DNA of 64,000 nucleotides from Lamellibrachia satsuma (lineage: Eukaryota; Annelida; Polychaeta; Sabellida; Siboglinidae): NCBI GenBank assembly GCA_033239005.1, contig BSQZ01000010.1, positions 7,568,501 to 7,632,500 of the forward strand. The letters run 5' to 3'. Made by a program: the position numbers and the translations under genes. Positions 23,044 through 35,171 of this stretch are shown one piece after another (the first letter of the stretch is position 1; every line of letters begins with the position of its first letter). A model generated the notes under the pieces. That model worked only from the letters and a program-made list of their open reading frames with translations, did not search any database and was not told the DNA's origin.

Positions 23044-23957
23044 GGGGAAGGCAGTGTTAGTTGAGCCACTGGGTTAGTTGCGCAACCGACGTTTCCCAGG
23101 AAACTACAGCAGCAACAGTTACATGGTACCCCCAGTGATCGAACATGTTATCAGAACATGATTGATGTATAATAAGTGCCATTTGTCACAATGGCCCGAA
23201 ACTGTGAGTTAAAAGTATGTTTTTAGAAACTTTTGGTGATTGTGATTAGTGTCTACTGGTGTGTAAACTATCAATGTATGTGACCAGACTTTATTATTTG
23301 TGTACTTACAAATGGTTTAACTATGCACAGGGAAGAAGATTATTTACATCATTTCGAGCATTATTGAGAAGTTAACTTAAAATGCTTAACTGTTGAAACA
23401 GGGCTAGTTGAGCCACCCAAGGCCCAATGTAGAATTAGCTGATCAGCAGGTAAAGAGTGAAGATGAGTATTCTTTACCTTAAAATACTTCAGGGAATTTA
23501 TTTGTCTGAGCAAATTGGGACATCGGATAGCAACAAGGTAATATGTTAACAATTAGTTATGCTGATTGCGATTGGCCTTGCCAAACCTTGTTTTTTGTTT
23601 GCCTGGTTTATTTAATAGATAAAACAGAATTTGTGAGGATTTTAAGTTTCTAACAGAATGTCTGTCACAAACATGACGTTTTTTTGCATAAAAATAAGAC
23701 AAAATTGCACTATTCTTGTGTATTTGCTGTTTAAAGATGTGTGGGGAAAACTTGCCCGGTCCCTGGATGGACCTGCCCTATGCTTGGGTAGGTCTACTAA
23801 GAATCAGATTTGGATATTATCTTGTAACAGTTTTGTCATGTGTTGATAGCACAAAGATATTTGTGTTCAATTTAAGGAAGAAACGGATCCTCTAACTCTA
23901 AAATAGTCTCCAGATTTATCAGAGTATCCATGGGGGCGGACTAGCCCCAGTCTCCCC
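23044..23957. mobile_element. TA-flanked DNA transposon, pogo-like ends
   Basis: The left end is GGGGAAGGCAGTGTTAGTTG. The right end, reverse-complemented, is GGGGAGACTGGGGCTAGT, and both are bordered by TA. The word TAGTTGAGCCAC near the left end recurs at about 23405. Length is about 914 bp. No transposase is readable; a 62-codon frame at 23658-23846 is unrecognised. GGGGAGAC-type termini with TA sites are typical of pogo/Tigger-like elements in animals; the subfamily is not resolved. Confidence 0.6.
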
Positions 23958-24004
23958 TACAATGTCCAACTTACTACCATTTGTTATCAGAGTATTATTA
24001 TTAA

Positions 24005-24075
24005 TTAATTAATAATTTAGTTTAGTAGTTATATACATACCACAAGTGAGTAGATACCTACTTACTTACTTACTC
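24005..24075. repeat. Palindromic MITE fragment, copy 3
   Basis: TTTAGTTTAGTAGTTATATA and GAGTAGATACCTACTTACTT reproduce the core of the MITE family at 21343 and 22929; the outer arms are missing. Confidence 0.55.
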
Positions 24076-24078
24076 TAG

Positions 24079-24300
24079 ATTTAATAAGATTTTCACAAGA
24101 TTGCCATGCAAGGCAAAGGCCCAGATGGCAAATGGACAAGGAAGCTATTGGCTTATAGAGTCCAAAAATCTATGTGTAACCTGCCCTCTTGAGATATTTG
24201 TCAACTTTGTTTTTCAACGTATTCATGCTGCTAGCATTTACACAGTGTAGATAAGTTGTTCCATTCATTTATTTTCCAAAGTATTCTTTAAATTTCCAAA
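24079..24300 (-). mobile_element. CR1-type LINE 3' end
   Basis: On the minus strand the end of ORF2 is readable (W..L......N.LKNKVDKYL then RAGYT stop), followed by the family tail (CTCTATAAGCCAATAGCTTC, CTTGTCC..TTGCCATCTGGGC). The same C-terminus and tail occur on the plus strand at 31900-32090. Confidence 0.65.
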
Positions 24301-24304
24301 AGTG

Positions 24305-24370
24305 ATTTTAGTTTAGTAGGTTCTACTTACCATATGTAAGTAGATACCTACTTACTGACTAAACTCACTT
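24305..24370. repeat. Palindromic MITE fragment, copy 4
   Basis: TTTAGTTTAGTAGGTTCTAC and GTAAGTAGATACCTACTTAC again give the MITE core; it ends in GACTAAACT, the complement of its start. Confidence 0.6.
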
Positions 24371-25098
24371 TAGGAAATTAAAAGAATTTTTTTCTCCATT
24401 TTCGTGCACCCGGTATACCCATTGTAATTTTTCTGAACTTTGCATAGCTAATTTGTATAATTTTATTTCAGAATACTTCAGCCTTAACCATTACTTTTGT
24501 CCATATTTTATGAATTTCCGCTTACAAAATGAGAACGTGGGACAAGTATTATGCAGAGTCTGGTAAACAACACATAACTTCCCAGGATGGTGTTCTGTCA
24601 CATTTATTTAGGATACTTTTAGCTGATTTCGGAGAAAATGCCATTAGACCGAACAGTTATGTTTTTAGTAAACGGAGAGAAAGTAACAAAAAGTGACGGA
24701 AAAAAGTAACACATTTTACCAGGAAAGAAAGTAACAGAAATCAATCATTCACGGAGTGGTTTACCGCTCGCTAAAATCACTTGCTCCTAAACTGGAGTTG
24801 CGTGTGGCTCCTTCTGACGGCTACATTTTCATCCTTTTGAACGACAGTCGTGAATTTAGCAGGATCCCGTGCTTCCAGATTTTGATCCCGAAGCGTTAGA
24901 CCTTCAGATTTTCATGATTAGATGAATCGGTGAGAATCCTTAGTTCTCGGGAGTTCAACATGGTATATTATTAGTTAAAACTCCATTATCACCGTGTAAA
25001 CCGAGTGGTCGCCGCGCGCAGCGCCCCAAACCGGTCGCAACCGGCCTGTGGCTGTGCCGTGGCGGTTTCGATGAAACGGGCGTGGCCTTGGCTTGGGT
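24371..25098. other. Intergenic, nothing recognised
   Basis: Includes a run with repeated AAAGTAACA words (about 24670-24740; a similar run is at 34170-34240) and a GC-rich patch near 25000-25080. No gene or element recognised. Confidence 0.4.
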
Positions 25099-25150
25099 AT
25101 TCAGTTCAGTAAAACTTTATTGTCCATTTAAAAACGGACAATTCCCCGGT
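25099..25150 (-). mobile_element. LINE 3'-tail fragment
   Basis: On the minus strand AAATGGACAATAAAGTTTTA is followed by CTGAACTGAA, a polyadenylation-like signal plus short-repeat tail typical of LINE 3' ends. It abuts the plus-strand LINE that follows. Confidence 0.5.
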
Positions 25151-25197
25151 TTTTCTCAGATATAAAACGCGGCTACTATATTTGCGGCGACGCGAAT

Positions 25198-25881
25198 ATG
25201 CACAACATTTTATGCATATTCGGCAAAAAAAAAAACGAAAATAACGCAGAACTTCTAAATATGATTAGATCCACATCAGGACTTAAATATTCACACATTG
25301 TAATTACAGATTTCAATCTCCCAGATATTAGCTGGAAACATTGGACGACCAAATCAATTAACCCCAGTAACCTAAATTTTAAATTTGTAGAATGCCTTAG
25401 AGACACATTCATGTATCAACATGTCTCAAATCCCACCAGAGGACGAGGCACAACTAACACAAACCTTTTAGATCTGATTTTATCAAACGAAGAAGACAAC
25501 ATAGGGGACATAGAATACCTCAACCCTCTAAGTAAAAGTGACCACTGTGTCATTACATTCAATATTTTGTGCAAAGTTATAACAAATAAATACACTAAAA
25601 AACGGAAGCTATTCAATAAGGCAAATTATGAAGAAATGAGGAAAGAGTGTTCAGATATAAATTGGGAAGAGAAATTTAAAGACTGTAAAGACAACGTTAA
25701 CGACCAATGGGAAATCCTTAAAACAGTACTAAGATTATTAGAAGATAAATACGTACCTCAAAAAGAAGTTTCAAATTACAGAAAGGGAAATTTCCCCCTG
25801 AATGCAAACACCAGAAAACTAATTAGACGTAAAAATAGACTATGGACAAGATACATTGAAACAAGGGATGGGACAGAATAG
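25198..25881 (+). pseudogene. LINE endonuclease C-terminal half
   Basis: Reads IVITDFNLPDISWKHW (canonical GDFNLP.I.W), then TRGRGTTNTNLLDLILSNEE and LNPLSKSDHCVITF, the SDH catalytic motif of APE-type nucleases. Next is a linker with basic residues leading toward the RT. The glycine of GDFN is replaced (TDFN). It ends at an in-frame TAG; the frame then continues ..LEYCKSRNKIRALTRKLRKE into the RT segment. The apparent start is only an upstream in-frame codon: the true N-terminus is lost by 5' truncation. Confidence 0.8.
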
Positions 25882-25942
25882 CTAGAGTATTGTAAAAGCA
25901 GGAATAAAATCCGAGCTTTAACCAGAAAGCTCCGAAAGGAGT

Positions 25943-27244
25943 TTGAAAAAAAATTTAGCCATTCAAACTAAGAAAAACCCTAAAGTCTTCTGGAACTATT
26001 ATAAATCAAAAACTACAGTTAAACAAGGAATTGGGGAACTTAATATAGACCACACAAATCCGAAATCCCAAACAACAACTGAAGATGAAGAAAAAGCAAA
26101 TATTCTTGCCAACTACTTCTCCAGCGTATTCATTATTGAACAGACAGGGTCTATCCCAACTACACCCAAAGTAAATATTAAACTAGCAATGGATGAGCTA
26201 AAAGTAACTGAAAACATAATATTACTAACATTAAAAGAACTTAATATAAGCAAATCGCCTGGCCCTGATGAAATTGGTGCCAGATTAGTAATTGAGTTGT
26301 CAGAAAATATCTGTCTCCCATTACAAAAAATATTTGAAACATCTATAAAAACATCAAGTATTCCCAACGAATGGAAGGATGCCAAAATATCAGCAATATA
26401 TAAAAAAGGAAACAAGAAATTAGCTTGCAACTACCGTCCAATAAGCCTAACAAGCGTAGTTTGTAAATGCATGGAAAAAATTATTAGAAATCACATCATC
26501 AGTTACATGAAAGTCAATGGTCTGTTCAGTCAAAAACAATATGGTTTTATCTCTGGCAGATCAACAGTTCTCCAACTAATTAAAATACTAGATGAATGGA
26601 CCTCAGAAATGGATAAGGGTAATTACATAGACGTTATTTATATGGATTTTCAAAAGGCTTTTGATACTGTGCCACATACGAGACTAATAAGTAAATTAAA
26701 AAGTTTTAACATTAGGAATAATTTAGTTAACTGGATTGAGGCATTCATCACAAATAGACGACAAAAGGTAGCAGTAAATGGAAAAGAATCAAACTGGCAC
26801 AAGGTAACATCAGGGATACCGCAGGGATCTGTCCTAGGACCCTTACTGTTTGTTCTATACGTAAACGACCTGCCAGATTTAACTGAATCCAATACATTCC
26901 TGTTCGCTGATGACATTAAGATATTTAGAGCCATAACTAATAAAAATGATCAGGATATACTACAACAAGATTTAAGTATCCTAGAACAATGGAGCGACAA
27001 ATGGCTATTAAAATTCCACCCAGACAAATGTAAACACATGGAAATTGGAAAAAATAATATAGGTGAAAATGAATATTTCATGACAAGCAAAGTAATTATC
27101 GATTCAAAATTGCCATTTGATGATCACATAAACCAAGTGGTAAATAAAGTAACCAAAATGACAAAAATAATCCGAAGAACATTCCAATTCCTAGACACAC
27201 ACACTTTTTGCCACTATATAAGACAATGGTTAGATCTCACCTAG
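25943..27244 (+). pseudogene. LINE reverse transcriptase
   Basis: Contains the ordered RT motifs: SPGPDEIGARL; AKISAIYKKGNK; NYRPISLTSVVCKCMEKII; QYGFISGRST; IYMDFQKAFDTVPHTRL (motif A Asp); SGIPQGSVLGPLLFVLYVND; and TFLFADDIKIFR (catalytic FADD intact). It then runs through the thumb (WSDKWLLKFHPDKC) into the C-terminal region, where a T-run shift near 27207 moves to the frame of 27208-27819. The catalytic residues are all intact, so activity was lost only by the few disruptive indels and the stop upstream. Confidence 0.88.
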
Positions 27245-27819
27245 AATATGCCGTAGCAGTATGGTATCCATATAAGATAAAACATAAAATAGCAATAGAA
27301 AACGTCCAGAGAAGAGCCACAAAAGAACTTCCTGGTATGAGGGATTTATCATATATAGAAAGACTAAAATTACTGAAGCTACCCACATTAGCATACCGAA
27401 GGCTAAGAGGAAACATGATAGAAGTCTACAAAATAATGCACGAATTGTACGATAATGAATCTGCACCAAACCTCCTGAAATGGGAGGATGTCACACTTAG
27501 ATCAGGAAATAGAGGACACTCCCTTAAAATATTTACCCAAAGAGCAAAAATAAATTTAAGAAAAAATGCATTCCCTCTTAGAGTGGCTGAACCATGGAAT
27601 AGTCTCCCAAACTCTGTAGTGCAAGCTAGATCAATTAACTCATTTAAAAACAAATTAGACAAATTCTGGTCTACCCAGGCAATAATATACGACTATGAAT
27701 CTCCTTTAACAATAACTAATGGAACCGGAAATTATGATATAAAAATATTTGATTCTGAAGATCTGATCATGGAGGAACCAACTGGATCCTGCGATCAGAA
27801 TCGTCATAAGGTATCATAA
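27208..27819 (+). pseudogene. LINE ORF2 C-terminal domain
   Basis: Reads PLYKTMVRSHLEYAVAVWYP, ENVQRRATK, LRDL-like RDLSYIERLKLLKLPTLAYRR, then FPLRVAEPWNSLPNSVVQAR and a final K.KLDKFW block. This is the standard C-terminal domain of CR1-class LINEs, here separated from the RT frame by a single-base slip. The same layout, decayed, is at 31560-31990. Confidence 0.85.
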
Positions 27820-27840
27820 GGTAATACACTGCGATCCGCT

Positions 27841-28922
27841 TGGCTCTAGGAACGCCTGGCCCTTGCCGCTTGGCTCTACTTCGAGTAAAAATGGTGACCG
27901 ACATCTTCGGCGCTAAAAAAGACAAATATACTAGTGCCTTTTTTGCACTATACTATTATTTGTTTTGAACAATTTGCCACCATATACTGTTATTCGGCAC
28001 TATTCTATTATTAAATTTGACCGATTTGCCACTCTATACTGTTATTTGGTATATAGCTAGCCTATACGTTTATTTAGCACTCGAGAGTATTTATCAGATT
28101 ATTAACCACTGCTGAACATTCTGATCACAATATCAAAGTCCATGAACTATTATGCTGCATGATCCTCCTTCTTAGCCATTTTACCTCGGCCATTTCTTGC
28201 ATTATAACATGAATCTGGCACAATACTGTGACCAACATGGGACATCTTCATCCAACTGAACTAACATTATGCTACGAGCAACATATTGTGTATCATTGTC
28301 TTAAAGCAGACTGGGAAATTAGAAAAAACTCTGGCTTCATGCCAAACAGAATGCACGGAGAGAGGAAAGACAGATAAGATTGGCACAATGGCCAAACAAG
28401 AGAAAATGGCAAGGGGCATTTGGTGCAGACACTGGCATAAAACAGATAATTGTTATCAAACAAAGATTAAACTAGCAACAGTGACATATATTACATGACA
28501 TTACAATAAATTAGATAGTTACAGTGCCAGAAGTGGGTCCAAAAACACACTACACATTACTATTAAGTGTCAATGTATGGCAGGGAACTGTTTGTGTTAG
28601 GAATGTGTAAAGGTCATAGCCTATCAAAGGTCATAGTCTGTCACTCCAGTACAACAAAAGGGAGTAACTGGTTTGCTTACCCAGCACTGTTTCATTGAGT
28701 AGGTATATCCTGAAGCCATAAATTTAGGGCAGTATCAATTAACTACATTGAACTATCGATGCATCGCAATAGCTGATCTGATGACGCAATGGTATTGATA
28801 GTAATTTGAACTCTTGAAAGTTAACCATCCCCAGGCTATGCAATACCCCCATCCATCAATTATGGTTTCGGACTGTTTTCCTGCCTATTCGCTATTCTGT
28901 CACACTATCGAAATACTATCGC
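27841..28922. other. Intergenic, nothing recognised
   Basis: Loosely repeated words (TTGCCAC..TATACTGTTATT at about 27972 and 28029) occur near 27950-28080. Otherwise there are no motifs and no long open frames. Confidence 0.4.
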
Positions 28923-30397
28923 TAAGGCCTAAACAAAAAATTTTGTGTTTCAGGTAACGGGCCCAAAAAAGTTAGGTAGGGTAGGTAGGGAAATATTTTT
29001 TTTATTATATTTTTTTAACACTACAGCAAGCTTACAACATGACATCGCTTATGTACACAATTTGTTACACCAAAATAAAAACAAAGCGTCTGCACCAATG
29101 GCAATAGTCAGTGTTCAATGTAGATATCACATAATAAAGTCAGTTTTATTAAAACAAAGAATACTTTTAAACTAAATCTTAAAAAAATTACAATGTGACG
29201 CAACACCCGTTGGCCAGAAATGTTCCAACTGCCATTCACAAAAACGAAATAAAATTATATCAATGCACTTCGCTGGTTCCGATTGGTTACAATTAAATAT
29301 GCATACTTAATTATTTAGAGGCATGCCTTTAACTTTATGTACACATACTTAATTAATTAGAAGCATGCCTTTAACTTTACATACGCGCGTTTAATTTCGT
29401 TTATTTAAGTAGTAAAAAATCAAATAAATAAATATTAAAGGTGAACCTGATATGCTGTCGAAGACATAGTAATGATAATCTGCGTAACGTGTTGAATTCA
29501 ACATCTTCAAAAATATCCTATCTCGAAAATCTGACACCGATTTTGAAACTGTTTTCACATTTCAATTTCTCAACGCGTCAGCTATATCACAAAAATATAA
29601 TACTAAATGGATCTGCCAGCTCAAAATGTCATTTACATTTATAATCCAGACTAAAGTCAGTGACAGTGTCAGTGAAGAAGAACTCACAAAGTTGACAAGT
29701 ACCAGGACCAGATCCAGGAGGTTTTGACATATAGCAGGGATTTTCGGGGCCTGGTACTTGAGCTGCCTGCCATCAGCACTTGAAACGCATTCCTTGGTGT
29801 CTAAGCCTCAATGCTAGGACCGGTATTGGCAGGATCCGGCGTTCATGATGATCATGATGAATTTACATCTATACGCCGTAACTACGTTTATGACTGGCGT
29901 CTGCGAGGTCAACGCGTCCGTGTGCGACACGGTAGTCCACGGTCCTTCCTGCTGTTCCGCCATGGCGATTTCACACGATCCATCGTTGCAGCCATACTCT
30001 TTAGCAATGCTGTCAATCGTTTCGTTTCACAGCATAAAAAATGTACGTATAGGATTTCCATTGTGGAATAAGCAATGGCGTTTTATTACGCAGTCTAGAG
30101 ACGCAAGTGCCATCTTGCCATCCCTAGCCAACGTGATTCAGCATGTAACAAGATCGCTCATTGGGTGAAATATTTCCGATCCCGCAAATCACGCGTGCGG
30201 ATCCAAACAAGTTCGGTAGTGCACACATTGTCATCGAATATGCGGGTTGAGTTACTCGCAGGTTGTTTTATTAGTTTTAACGAAAATGTAACGAAACAAA
30301 CATTGATTGAAATATCAAATAAACAGATTAGGGTCAGCCCGTTTTTCTAGGTAGGGTCGGGTTACCGGAAACACACAATTTTTTCGCCTACGCCTAA
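28923..30397. mobile_element. Non-autonomous DNA transposon with about 36-bp imperfect inverted repeats
   Basis: The left end reads TAAGGCCTAAACAAAAAATT then TTGTGTTTCAGGTAAC. The right end, reverse-complemented, reads TTAGGCGTAGGCGAAAAAAT then TGTGTGTTTCCGGTAAC. Next to each end a GGTAGGGT word recurs (28975-28990; 30350-30358). Length is about 1.47 kb. Two short open frames (29811-30071 and 29845-30168) have no recognisable transposase motif. The superfamily is undetermined and the target duplication could not be defined. Confidence 0.55.
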
Positions 30398-31318
30398 TCT
30401 TTGAATAACGGCTTAACCTTGCTTTGGCTGTACATTATTAATATTTTACAGCTCCCTGCCCTGGGCCTGGCTGTTACCAGCCACAAGGTAACACATTAAT
30501 AGTTGGAATAAGATGCAATCAAACCTGACCAATTACTATAACTATTACTAATTTACATTAAAAAAACTATTACATATTATTACGTGTTGCTATTACATAT
30601 TACACAAAGCCGAGCATAATATTGGTACAAAATATATATGTCATAAATATATCATCCTAGAAAACTTTGGGGTCATAAGAACACTTTTCATGACAGAAAT
30701 AAAATATTCTGAACAGGAGAAATTAAATAAAAAAAACTAATAGCTAATCAAAAAGCTGACTAGCACCGCAACTAAATCTAAACCAACTGTTCTTCCACCA
30801 CTGCGTTGCCACAACAACGTATTATGAACAACAGCATAGGCAGAAATAAACTGTCTACTTCATAATTATTACAAGGTGGCAAATGGACTATGAAAACACA
30901 TTTGTTTTCTTTAGAACTGTGCGGTCTTTACAGGGAACAAGACATATGGAAGATCTAAGTAATAAAACTGCAGGCAAGACAGAAACTCTTAGATATCAAA
31001 AAGTACTACATGGACAATATGTTGAAGTTAGCATTCCAAGAAAGACAAGATAGCAACTTGGTAGCAACATGGCCCACTAATAAAAAGATGGCTATGCTGT
31101 TCTAGGTCGAGTGCTGCGTTGGCAACAAGATTTTGTACAGCTGTTTTAAAAGGTACAAAGTCTTACTGTCTTGAAGTCATATTATATAGTACACACTGTA
31201 TGTATTCTAACATCGTCAACACTCAAATGTGTTTTAATGTACCATGAAAATAACAATTTGATTCTGATTTCAACAGTTTTTTAAATGTCCACTATTACAA
31301 TTATTTATTATTCTTAAT
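30398..31318. other. Intergenic, nothing recognised
   Basis: AT-rich, without open frames of interest. It ends in the LINE-like tail ACACTCAAATGTG..TACCATGAAAATAACAATTTGATTCTGAT (about 31220-31268), which could be a small 3'-end fragment. Confidence 0.35.
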
Positions 31319-32095
31319 ATATATCAGTGACTTGGATGACAATAATTATAACAAGTAACACTAAAATTTGCAGATGACACAAAAGTGTTTAGAAAGGTTA
31401 ACACTGATGGTGATAAAACAAATTTACAAAACGATCTAGACAGATGAGTGAAATGGTCTGAGAAATGGCAGATGTTAAATTTTGGGAAATGTAAATGCCT
31501 ACATACAGGACATGGGAACTTGGATGTAAACTATAAAATGGGAGATACCGTTCTGGGTACTAATGTATTTAGAATACTGTATACAAGCATGGAGACCATA
31601 TCATAAGAAGGATATAGATACACTTGAATGCATACAGAGGAGAGCAACTAAAATTATTCCAGAACTGAGAGACCTTAGTTATGAAGAATGCCTGACAGAA
31701 TGTGGTTTAACAACTCTAGAGATAAGGAGGTAAAGAGATCAGATTGAAGTTTTTAAGATGTTGAATGGGTATGAAAATATTGAAATATGTTTTTCTCTCT
31801 CAAGAAAGATAGTAGAACTAGAGAACATGAAGTAAAATTAGTAAAGGATCAATGTAGATTGGATATCAGGAAGCACTCGTTCTCACAGAGGACAGTAAAT
31901 GAATGGAACAAATTATCTAAGGATTGTGTAACCACTAGCAGCGTGAATATGTTTAAAAACAAGTTGGACACATATCTCAGGTGGGCGGGTTACACGTAGA
32001 CGAACACTGATGGACTCTCGATAAGCCAAAGCTTCCTTGTCCACTTTCCATCTGGGCCTTTGGCTTGGACGGCAAATCTTGTTAAATTATGATTG
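31319..32095 (+). mobile_element. Decayed CR1-type LINE, RT end to 3' tail
   Basis: Plus strand: LKFADDTKVFRKVNTDGDK (RT catalytic FADD), WSEKWQMLNFGKCKCLHTG (thumb), an internal deletion, then LEYCIQAWRPYHKKDIDTLE, IQRRATKIIPELRDLSYEEC, a stop, and (31787-31999) CRLDIRKHSFSQRTVNEWNK to LKDTYLRWAGYT-like end. It is followed by the conserved tail ACTCTCGATAAGCCAAAGCT.. (31995-32090). Several in-frame stops. Same class as 25210-27840 but much older, and its tail identifies three other fragments in the window. Confidence 0.8.
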
Positions 32096-33060
32096 ACTAA
32101 ATTTATAAATGATATGCATACATTATGGGCATTTGTATTTAAACATAGCAACAATGTGTTATTTGTATTTTCAGTTTTGTTTATTCTTGTAAAACATATT
32201 TATGAATACATAACAGTATATTACGACATGATAAATTTATAAATAAAATTACAGATATTGCCATCACTTTAAATTAGTTAGTGCCTCTATTGGGAGGGAT
32301 TTAGCAGCTAACCACCAAGTCAGAAGTCAGAGATATTAATTAGAACCTCACAGTTTTGTACAATACTCACTGAGGACCTCAGCAGCTAGAAGCCATTATA
32401 TTGCTTACTCAAATGTGTGACTTAAGTGACTGATTCTGGAAAGCGATAAATAAGCCTCGTACTTCCTTTCTAAAACAAAGTGGCAAGCCACCTCCTTGGT
32501 TTGCTCTGCCAATGTAGTGTGAAAGTGTTTCTAATGAGGTCATGGCTCAGTTAGACTTCCTGGTGTTTTACACACAAATGCAGGGCATAGTAAGTTTGGA
32601 TATATGACGTTTTAAAAAATTCATACGATCTGACATAAGTGCATTTGTGCAGGGACATTACCAGGTTTTCTGGTGGAAGCTGATAAGAGTGAAATGGTGG
32701 ATTTTTAGATGGTTTTAATAGGTGTGATTTTTTGGCCACTAGACATGTGTGCATCGTAATTCATGCCAATATTGATAAACAGGGGTATCGCACATACAGG
32801 CACATTACAAGAGTTAGAAATGTCTAATTTTGACAAAACTCGACCAGTGAGTCAGTGGGATGATGACAGTGGCTGGCAAAAACTTTTAGAATTTTTGATG
32901 GTCACATTTTCTTATAATTATACAAAACGTTAACATGGCTACCAATGGGAAATGTAACTGTAGGCTGAATTGTAATGACTGGGCATGGCTCCAGATTGCT
33001 GGGTGGTGGTTAGCTGAGAGGACCAAGGGACAGTATTGGGAAACAAGTAGTTTTAGGCAG
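32096..33060. other. Intergenic, nothing recognised
   Basis: No motifs or coding segments recognised. ATAAA-rich at the left, then ordinary mixed sequence. Confidence 0.4.
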
Positions 33061-33950
33061 AGAATCTAATTATTTATTTAAATCAATGATTTAAGCAACC
33101 AAAATCAATTTAAAATCAACTGATCTAAATCATTGATTTAACAAACAAAAATAAAAAAATCGGATTTTTAATATTTAAATCAGATTTGTTTGATTTATTT
33201 GAAATCTGGTATATAGACATTTATATAGATGTTTATATTTATAAAGTCTTTCAAATACGTTTTATTCAAATTGATCTAGGTACTTGTCTTAACAGAGGGT
33301 ACATGATTTTTGCTTATATAATGACATTAGACAATGTCCATAAGGAATCACCCCCTGTAGTTGCATAATCTGTCTTGGAAAGGAAAGCATGCTGTGTGTC
33401 TGTAGCTGTAGCAGTACTAATTATTGTTTGCTGGGAGGATTGATTAGCACCTGTCCAGGGCTCTGTGTACTCTAAGGGTCTCCAACCAGAATACAAACTG
33501 GTACAGTATTAAACAATTGTAGCCCAGACTGTCTCACTTGAGTCAACATACCAAATTGATAACATCTAGCACAAGCTCTAAGTGGACTTTAACTCAGGGC
33601 TTCTGACTTGAAAAGATACTTCCTCTAGAAGACAACTTTGTGTGGCTTTACTGCATTCAAAAAGGGAATAGCTCAGACATACACAATGTCATAACATATT
33701 TGACTGTCAGGCTATCATCTGGTGTCAATACAGCTACACATGTGTGCACACTTTGTGCTTTTGTATTAAAAAAACATACAAAACTGTTGATCTCAATGCT
33801 TGTAAACAATTATTTGTGCTAAATTCATATAAATCAGCGATTAAAAAAAATCAGAAGTAAAAAAATCATAATCAATGATTTTTTTGAGTGATTTAAATCA
33901 TGATTTAAATGAATTATTTAAATCAAATGATTTAAATCAAACAACCCTGG
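33061..33950. repeat. Element bounded by ATTTAAATCA-rich ends
   Basis: Clusters of (G)ATTTAAATCA words lie at about 33064-33195 and again at 33860-33945, the latter ending GATTTAAATCAAACAACCCTG. This layout (repeated short palindromes near both ends, terminal CAGGGTTG on the minus strand) resembles a non-autonomous hAT-like transposon. The left terminus lacks a matching CAGGGTTG, so it may be truncated. No protein is readable between. Confidence 0.4.
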
Positions 33951-33984
33951 CTATAGGGCCTACATAGATGAACAATTGTTGGCC

Positions 33985-34075
33985 TCCTGATAACAAGTGA
34001 TAAGCCAGTGGCTTCCTTCTCCACTTGCCATCTGGAGTTCGTTGTTTTGGATGGCAATATTGCTAAATAGTATTC
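33985..34075 (+). mobile_element. CR1-type LINE 3'-tail fragment
   Basis: AAGTGATAAGCCAGTGGCTT, then CCTTCTCCACTTGCCATCTGG and TTTTGGATGGCAAT, matches the tail at 31995-32090. No coding part remains. Confidence 0.6.
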
Positions 34076-35165
34076 ATGATTCTAACTGGCTGGGGAGATT
34101 AAGCAATGGATGCTGTTACATGCAGGGTTGACAGGTAAAACTACTCCTGGTTACAACTTCATTGTGTAAGAAAGAAAGTAACATGGAAAATAACAGACAA
34201 AAAAGAAATAGGAAAGAATATAATCGACAAAAGTAACAGACTATTTTGATTATTATTAGCGTAATATTCATTATACACCATGAATGCACTATAATTGTTT
34301 CTAAGTGCTGTTTCTTCTACTGAATATCTTCATTATGCAACAATTTATGTCATCAATGTGTTTGCTGATTTAGAGTTTGAATAAAGATGATGAAGATAAA
34401 ATAATATAAAGGGGGGACTCATATTAATTACCCTCAGTGGCAGTACAATTGAAAAAAAAGTCATTCCATTTAGCAATTCCGATTCCAGCAAAAGCAATTC
34501 CGATTCCATTGCTTTCACAACAGCTTATTCCAATTCTGATTCCAGCCAACGCAATCTGAATCCGATTCCGATCCCACTGCTTCCACATCAACCGATTCAA
34601 ATCCAAATCTGATGCTGGATTCGTACTCGGAACCAATCTTCAATTCTGACTCTGCAATCGGATTCGCCCCAGGTCTGAATTATATTTTAAAATTGTGGTT
34701 CATCAAAACACAGTTGGTCATTTAAGATGTCAGATATAGCTAATATCATATATAATATATAGCATGATTTTACAAAAAATTATTTCATTGCATTAAGAAG
34801 TGAAGGTCACAAGTTGTGTTTGTGCTGTTGACATGCAGTTGGTTGATACTCAATTGATGGTTATTTCAGTGCAGGCTGCAAATGTGTACAATGTCAATAT
34901 GTGACATTGGTTTTTTAAGGTATAAAGTGTGATAATTGTTATTGTAAAATCATGTTATACACATTGCTGTATAAACTACATCTATGTTAACATCTTGACC
35001 ACCAAAACTACATTAATGAACCACAGAGTTTTCATATAAATTGACCCCTTTCTGTTTAATATGAATGATCTAACTCAAATATGATGTTTACAATGTCAAT
35101 ATTCATCAACTGATAATGCACAAATGCAAACTGCAAATGCAAACTGTGGTTCATCAAAACACATT
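34076..35165. other. Intergenic with a degenerate GATTCC-rich stretch
   Basis: About 34449-34672 is a degenerate simple repeat of ATTCC/GATTCC(A) words. Elsewhere a shared phrase (GGTTCATCAAAACACA at about 34697 and 35149) hints at a dispersed repeat. No gene recognised. Confidence 0.45.
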
Positions 35166-35171
35166 TGTATT

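Larger units (their letters stand above)
25210..27840 (+). mobile_element. CR1-like LINE, 5'-truncated but well preserved
   Basis: A continuous element coding for the C-terminal endonuclease, the RT and the C-terminal domain. The only lesions seen are an in-frame TAG at 25879-25881, an A-run shift near 25948 and a T-run shift near 27207. Copies this clean are usually young. The 5' third of ORF2 and any ORF1 are absent. The 3' flank from about 27820 has no obvious tail repeat, so the exact end is approximate. Confidence 0.85.
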
